Source: Candidatus Thiomargarita nelsonii (GTDB lineage: Bacteria > Pseudomonadota > Gammaproteobacteria > Beggiatoales > Beggiatoaceae). Taken from it: a stretch of DNA of 64,000 bases. Shown piece by piece: positions 61,689 through 64,000 of the stretch. Within the stretch, counting starts at the first letter, position 1, and each line of letters starts with the position of its first letter. A program made the position numbers and the translations under genes. The stretch lies in contig JSZA02000005.1 of the NCBI GenBank assembly GCA_000785145.2, forward strand, positions 40,093 through 104,092, given 5' to 3'. A model generated the notes under the pieces. It searched no databases. It was not told the DNA's origin and worked only from the letters and a program-made list of their open reading frames with translations.

Positions 61689-62007
61689 AAATGCCATTAA
61701 GTATCGCAAAAAACCATACATGTAGGGTGGATTAAGCAGCGCGTATCCACCTGATTAATATATAAATATCGGTGGATACGCTATCGCTTAATCCACCCTA
61801 CATGACAATGCCATTAAGTTAAGGATTTTTTGTAGGGTGGGTAGGGGCAATCCCTTGTGGTTGCCCGCGCAACATCGTTATGGGACGCCCAACCCACCAT
61901 TGTTAAAAATTTCAACGAGTTGGTGGGTTTCGATCCGCTCTACCCACCCTACAAAAAAGCTTAACTTAATGGCATTGACCCTACATGAGCGGTACGATAT
62001 GGCATTG
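61689..62007. mobile_element. MITE-like element (copy 5, older), split by copy 6
   Basis: Left part 61689-61805 and right part 61989-62007 together match the element at 59291 (AATGCCATTAAG ... GCGGTACGATATGGCATTG). The flanks ACGCTGAGCAA (61678-61688) and ACGCGAGGCAA (62008-62018) agree at 8 of 11 positions, so this is an older insertion. Confidence 0.8.
61806..61977. mobile_element. MITE-like element (copy 6), nested, perfect 11-bp target duplication
   Basis: A 172-bp element closely related to copy 2 (termini CAATGCCATTAAGTTAAG / CTTAACTTAATGGCATTG). The 11-mer ACCCTACATGA is perfectly duplicated at 61795-61805 and 61978-61988, showing that it jumped into copy 5. Confidence 0.94.
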
Positions 62008-62075
62008 ACGCGAGGCAAAGGAATGCAGGCACCGACGCTCCGCGTCGAATTTAGTCTAAAAATCTCAAAAAATTT

Positions 62076-63854
62076 ATGCGCTATTTATTTTTGATAAGTT
62101 TACTTTTCAGCAACACAGCCTGCATAGGAGTGAAGTCAGAAGACACCACGCCCCCGATTGTGGACATCCAATCTGCAAACATTTATTCCGTCGCAGCGCC
62201 GCTGGCTCAATTGGGATATTTTAAAGGCGAACTCAAACAAGCCAAGCTAACAGAAGTGGAAATCGCTTTAAAATCATTTCAACGGGATATTCCAGTAGCA
62301 GAAACGGGACTTTTAAATGAGACAATTTGGAACAAACTGAATAATGTTAAGCTCACGCCTGCCCTTGCAGCGGAATTGAGCGACTTAGAAACGGAAGTAC
62401 CCTTTTTGAAAGAAGACGAATCCGTTTTTGCCATTGAAAAAATTGACTGTAAAAGTCCCCATGAAGCCTTTGTATTATTTTATAAAGGACAATTGCAAAA
62501 AGTCCAAAATGACCAAGCCCAAATCACGGTGACTGAACGTTACGCCTTATGGTATGATCGTCGCCACGAAGGCGTTGTTGAGACAGATTACTGGTGTATT
62601 CCAAGAAAAGGTTTTTGTGCATCACCTATTCAATTTTCCGACTGGGGTGGCAAATTGAAACACGGAGAGCCAAGTAATTTTAATAAAACATGGACATTAG
62701 CCACTCGCTTGGTTGACATACCCTCTTTAATTACCAACGCGACTCAAGAGCACTGTCAGTTTTCGGACTCAGTTACTCCCCCTGAAATAACAAGCACAAG
62801 CACTCATCCCTTAGCCAATGATTGGCCTCTAACAATTATTAACCGATTTATCAGCAAAAATCATTACTTGCGTCCTAACTTTGAACAGGTGAAAACCACC
62901 TTAAATCAGATAACTGATATAGAAGCCCTCAATCATTACCTAAAAAGTCTCGATCCTTACTCAAAATATTTACCAAAAGAACAAAATGACTTTTATAAAC
63001 AGCGAGGGCACCAACAACAAGTTGGCTTAGGTGTCAATATATTAGTAAAGAACGACAACTTATTGGTTGTTCCTATTGACAATGGCCCCGCTTATCGTGC
63101 CGGCTTAAAAAAACCTCGCTATCTGATGACTTTGAACGATAAAAAAATCGTCGCGACAGATTTTTCAACTTTTAGTTTTCTGACTCAACTCTCATCAGGT
63201 ACACGAATACCTTTGCTGGTATCAGAGGAGGATAAAACAAAAAAAACAAAAAAATATACTGTCACGGTTGCCCCCTTCAAAAATATCTCGGTTGAATATA
63301 TCAAAGAGGGCAAACATCAGTTGATTCGCATCCATAGATTTTATGATGGAGAGACAGCGCAATTGCTTAAAACCTACCTACTCAAGACAATAAAACAAGG
63401 AAAAGACATCATTATCGACTTGCGTTATTGCCCTGGTGGTAGTTTATTTGAAGCGATTGATGCGGTTTCATTATTTTTGCCCCCAGACTTAGAAATAGGT
63501 GCTCTGAAAAATGTATCTCAAACTCAACCACTGATTTCTATACCTGGACAAATTGTCAAAAATCAAACAATTTATGTGTGGACCAGCCCATTTACCGCCA
63601 GTGCAGCCGAATTTTTTGGAGAGGTTCTCCAACATTATAACCAAAATGCAGAGATTGTTGGCACGAGGACTCAAGGTAAATGTCTATCACAACAAATGTT
63701 TGAATTTGAAGAGGGTTCAGCTTTAAAGCTGACGGTATTTGAAATAGGAGACCCTGACAAGTTGCCATGTGAAGGTATTGGCATGACACCAGATGTGGAA
63801 ATTTCTCCTGAAAATATATTGGATAATCGTCACTTTTTGAGCAAAACAAAGTAG
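62076..63854 (+). CDS. Lipoprotein S41 (C-terminal processing) protease with peptidoglycan-binding-like domain
   Basis: 592 residues. A lipoprotein signal (MRYLFLISLLFSNTAC, lipid site near Cys16), a peptidoglycan-binding-like helical domain (about 40-95; LAQLGYFKGELKQAKLTEVEIALKSFQ), a middle region of unknown fold, a PDZ-like domain (about 325-400; VGLGVNILVKNDNLLVVP, GPAYRAGLK), and the S41 peptidase core (about 400-590). The catalytic serine is in FTASAAEF (near 507) and the lysine in GTRTQGKC (near 534). Such enzymes trim periplasmic proteins or wall-associated substrates. No ribosome binding site is obvious; an MITE cluster lies immediately upstream. Confidence 0.88.
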   Translation: MRYLFLISLLFSNTACIGVKSEDTTPPIVDIQSANIYSVAAPLAQLGYFKGELKQAKLTEVEIALKSFQRDIPVAETGLLNETIWNKLNNVKLTPALAAELSDLETEVPFLKEDESVFAIEKIDCKSPHEAFVLFYKGQLQKVQNDQAQITVTERYALWYDRRHEGVVETDYWCIPRKGFCASPIQFSDWGGKLKHGEPSNFNKTWTLATRLVDIPSLITNATQEHCQFSDSVTPPEITSTSTHPLANDWPLTIINRFISKNHYLRPNFEQVKTTLNQITDIEALNHYLKSLDPYSKYLPKEQNDFYKQRGHQQQVGLGVNILVKNDNLLVVPIDNGPAYRAGLKKPRYLMTLNDKKIVATDFSTFSFLTQLSSGTRIPLLVSEEDKTKKTKKYTVTVAPFKNISVEYIKEGKHQLIRIHRFYDGETAQLLKTYLLKTIKQGKDIIIDLRYCPGGSLFEAIDAVSLFLPPDLEIGALKNVSQTQPLISIPGQIVKNQTIYVWTSPFTASAAEFFGEVLQHYNQNAEIVGTRTQGKCLSQQMFEFEEGSALKLTVFEIGDPDKLPCEGIGMTPDVEISPENILDNRHFLSKTK

Positions 63855-64000
63855 TCCAAGATAAATCTTGGACTCCTAAATTTGTTTCGGGAATGGAGCT
63901 CCGCGGATTTCCCGAAATAAAAATTCAAAGTAGTCCAAGATAAATCTTGGACTCCTAAATTTGTTTCGGGAATGGAGCTCCGCGGATTTCCCGAAATAAA
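63853..64000. repeat. 79-bp tandem repeat, dyad + TTTCGGGAATGG hairpin
   Basis: Two units begin at 63853 and 63932. Each joins the CCAAGATAAATCTTGG dyad to the hairpin TTTCGGGAATGGAGCTCCGC / GGATTTCCCGAAA. The array continues past the window end. The second half of the unit is related to the arrays at 34654-35320. Confidence 0.9.

Overview
The window looks like part of a gammaproteobacterial genome of the large sulfur-bacteria group (Beggiatoaceae: Beggiatoa, Thioploca, Thiomargarita). This is inferred from an AT-rich genome with an octaheme hydroxylamine-oxidoreductase-type cytochrome, FAAL-primed polyketide synthases, a giant Ser/Thr kinase-ATPase-GAF protein, plant-type leucine-rich-repeat exoproteins, and very many short palindromic repeats. 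No rRNA, tRNA, CRISPR array or transposase gene was recognised.

Layout. 0.7-2.2 kb: octaheme cytochrome. 2.2-5.1 kb: a DUF1902-type small protein, a nucleotidyltransferase-like protein and a secreted VWA + LRR protein. 5.3-19.6 kb: an accessory zone in which four copies of one RND efflux permease gene (one intact, three wrecked by internal deletions) alternate with other cassettes. These are a Septu-like ATPase/HNH pair whose HNH gene is truncated, a membrane glycosyltransferase gene with an in-frame stop, a histidine-kinase-like/receiver-like pair, and remnants of sugar epimerase, family 2 glycosyltransferase, SPOR and PD-(D/E)XK genes. 19.7-34.6 kb: two polyketide synthases, the first with two tandem acyl-AMP ligase domains, then a decayed third acyltransferase. 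34.6-35.3 kb: a 68-bp tandem array and inverted repeats. 35.3-39.8 kb: the kinase-ATPase-GAF protein, apparently shortened at its C-terminus. 39.9-43.6 kb: an LRR exoprotein, an M23 peptidase + LRR + Calx-beta exoprotein and an unknown gene. 44.2-45.2 kb: a polynucleotide-kinase-like gene with a deleted Thg1 gene. 45.3-48.8 kb: two paralogous secreted proteins, one with and one without a VWA domain. 48.9-49.5 kb: a VapBC-type pair. 49.6-52.2 kb: a MacB-like ABC exporter. 52.3-61.6 kb: a repeated pair of lipoprotein genes (A, glycine zipper + coiled coil; B, coiled coil) in three full copies and one broken copy, mixed with a YfbK-type VWA lipoprotein, an FGE-domain coiled-coil protein and an unknown gene pair. 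62.1-63.9 kb: a lipoprotein S41 protease.

How it fits together. Two themes stand out. The first is an envelope/exoprotein theme at 39.9-63.9 kb (LRR, VWA, lipoprotein pairs, ABC exporter, proteases), whose A/B lipoprotein pairs are the best candidate for an undescribed system. The second is active short repeats and gene decay. At least four copies of a 119-172 bp inverted-repeat element (termini CAATGCC...GGCATTG) are flanked by perfect 11-bp target duplications and two sit inside older elements. About a dozen genes are broken by internal deletion, frameshift or palindrome insertion. Some of the rearrangements could be amplification or assembly artefacts, so read-level confirmation matters.
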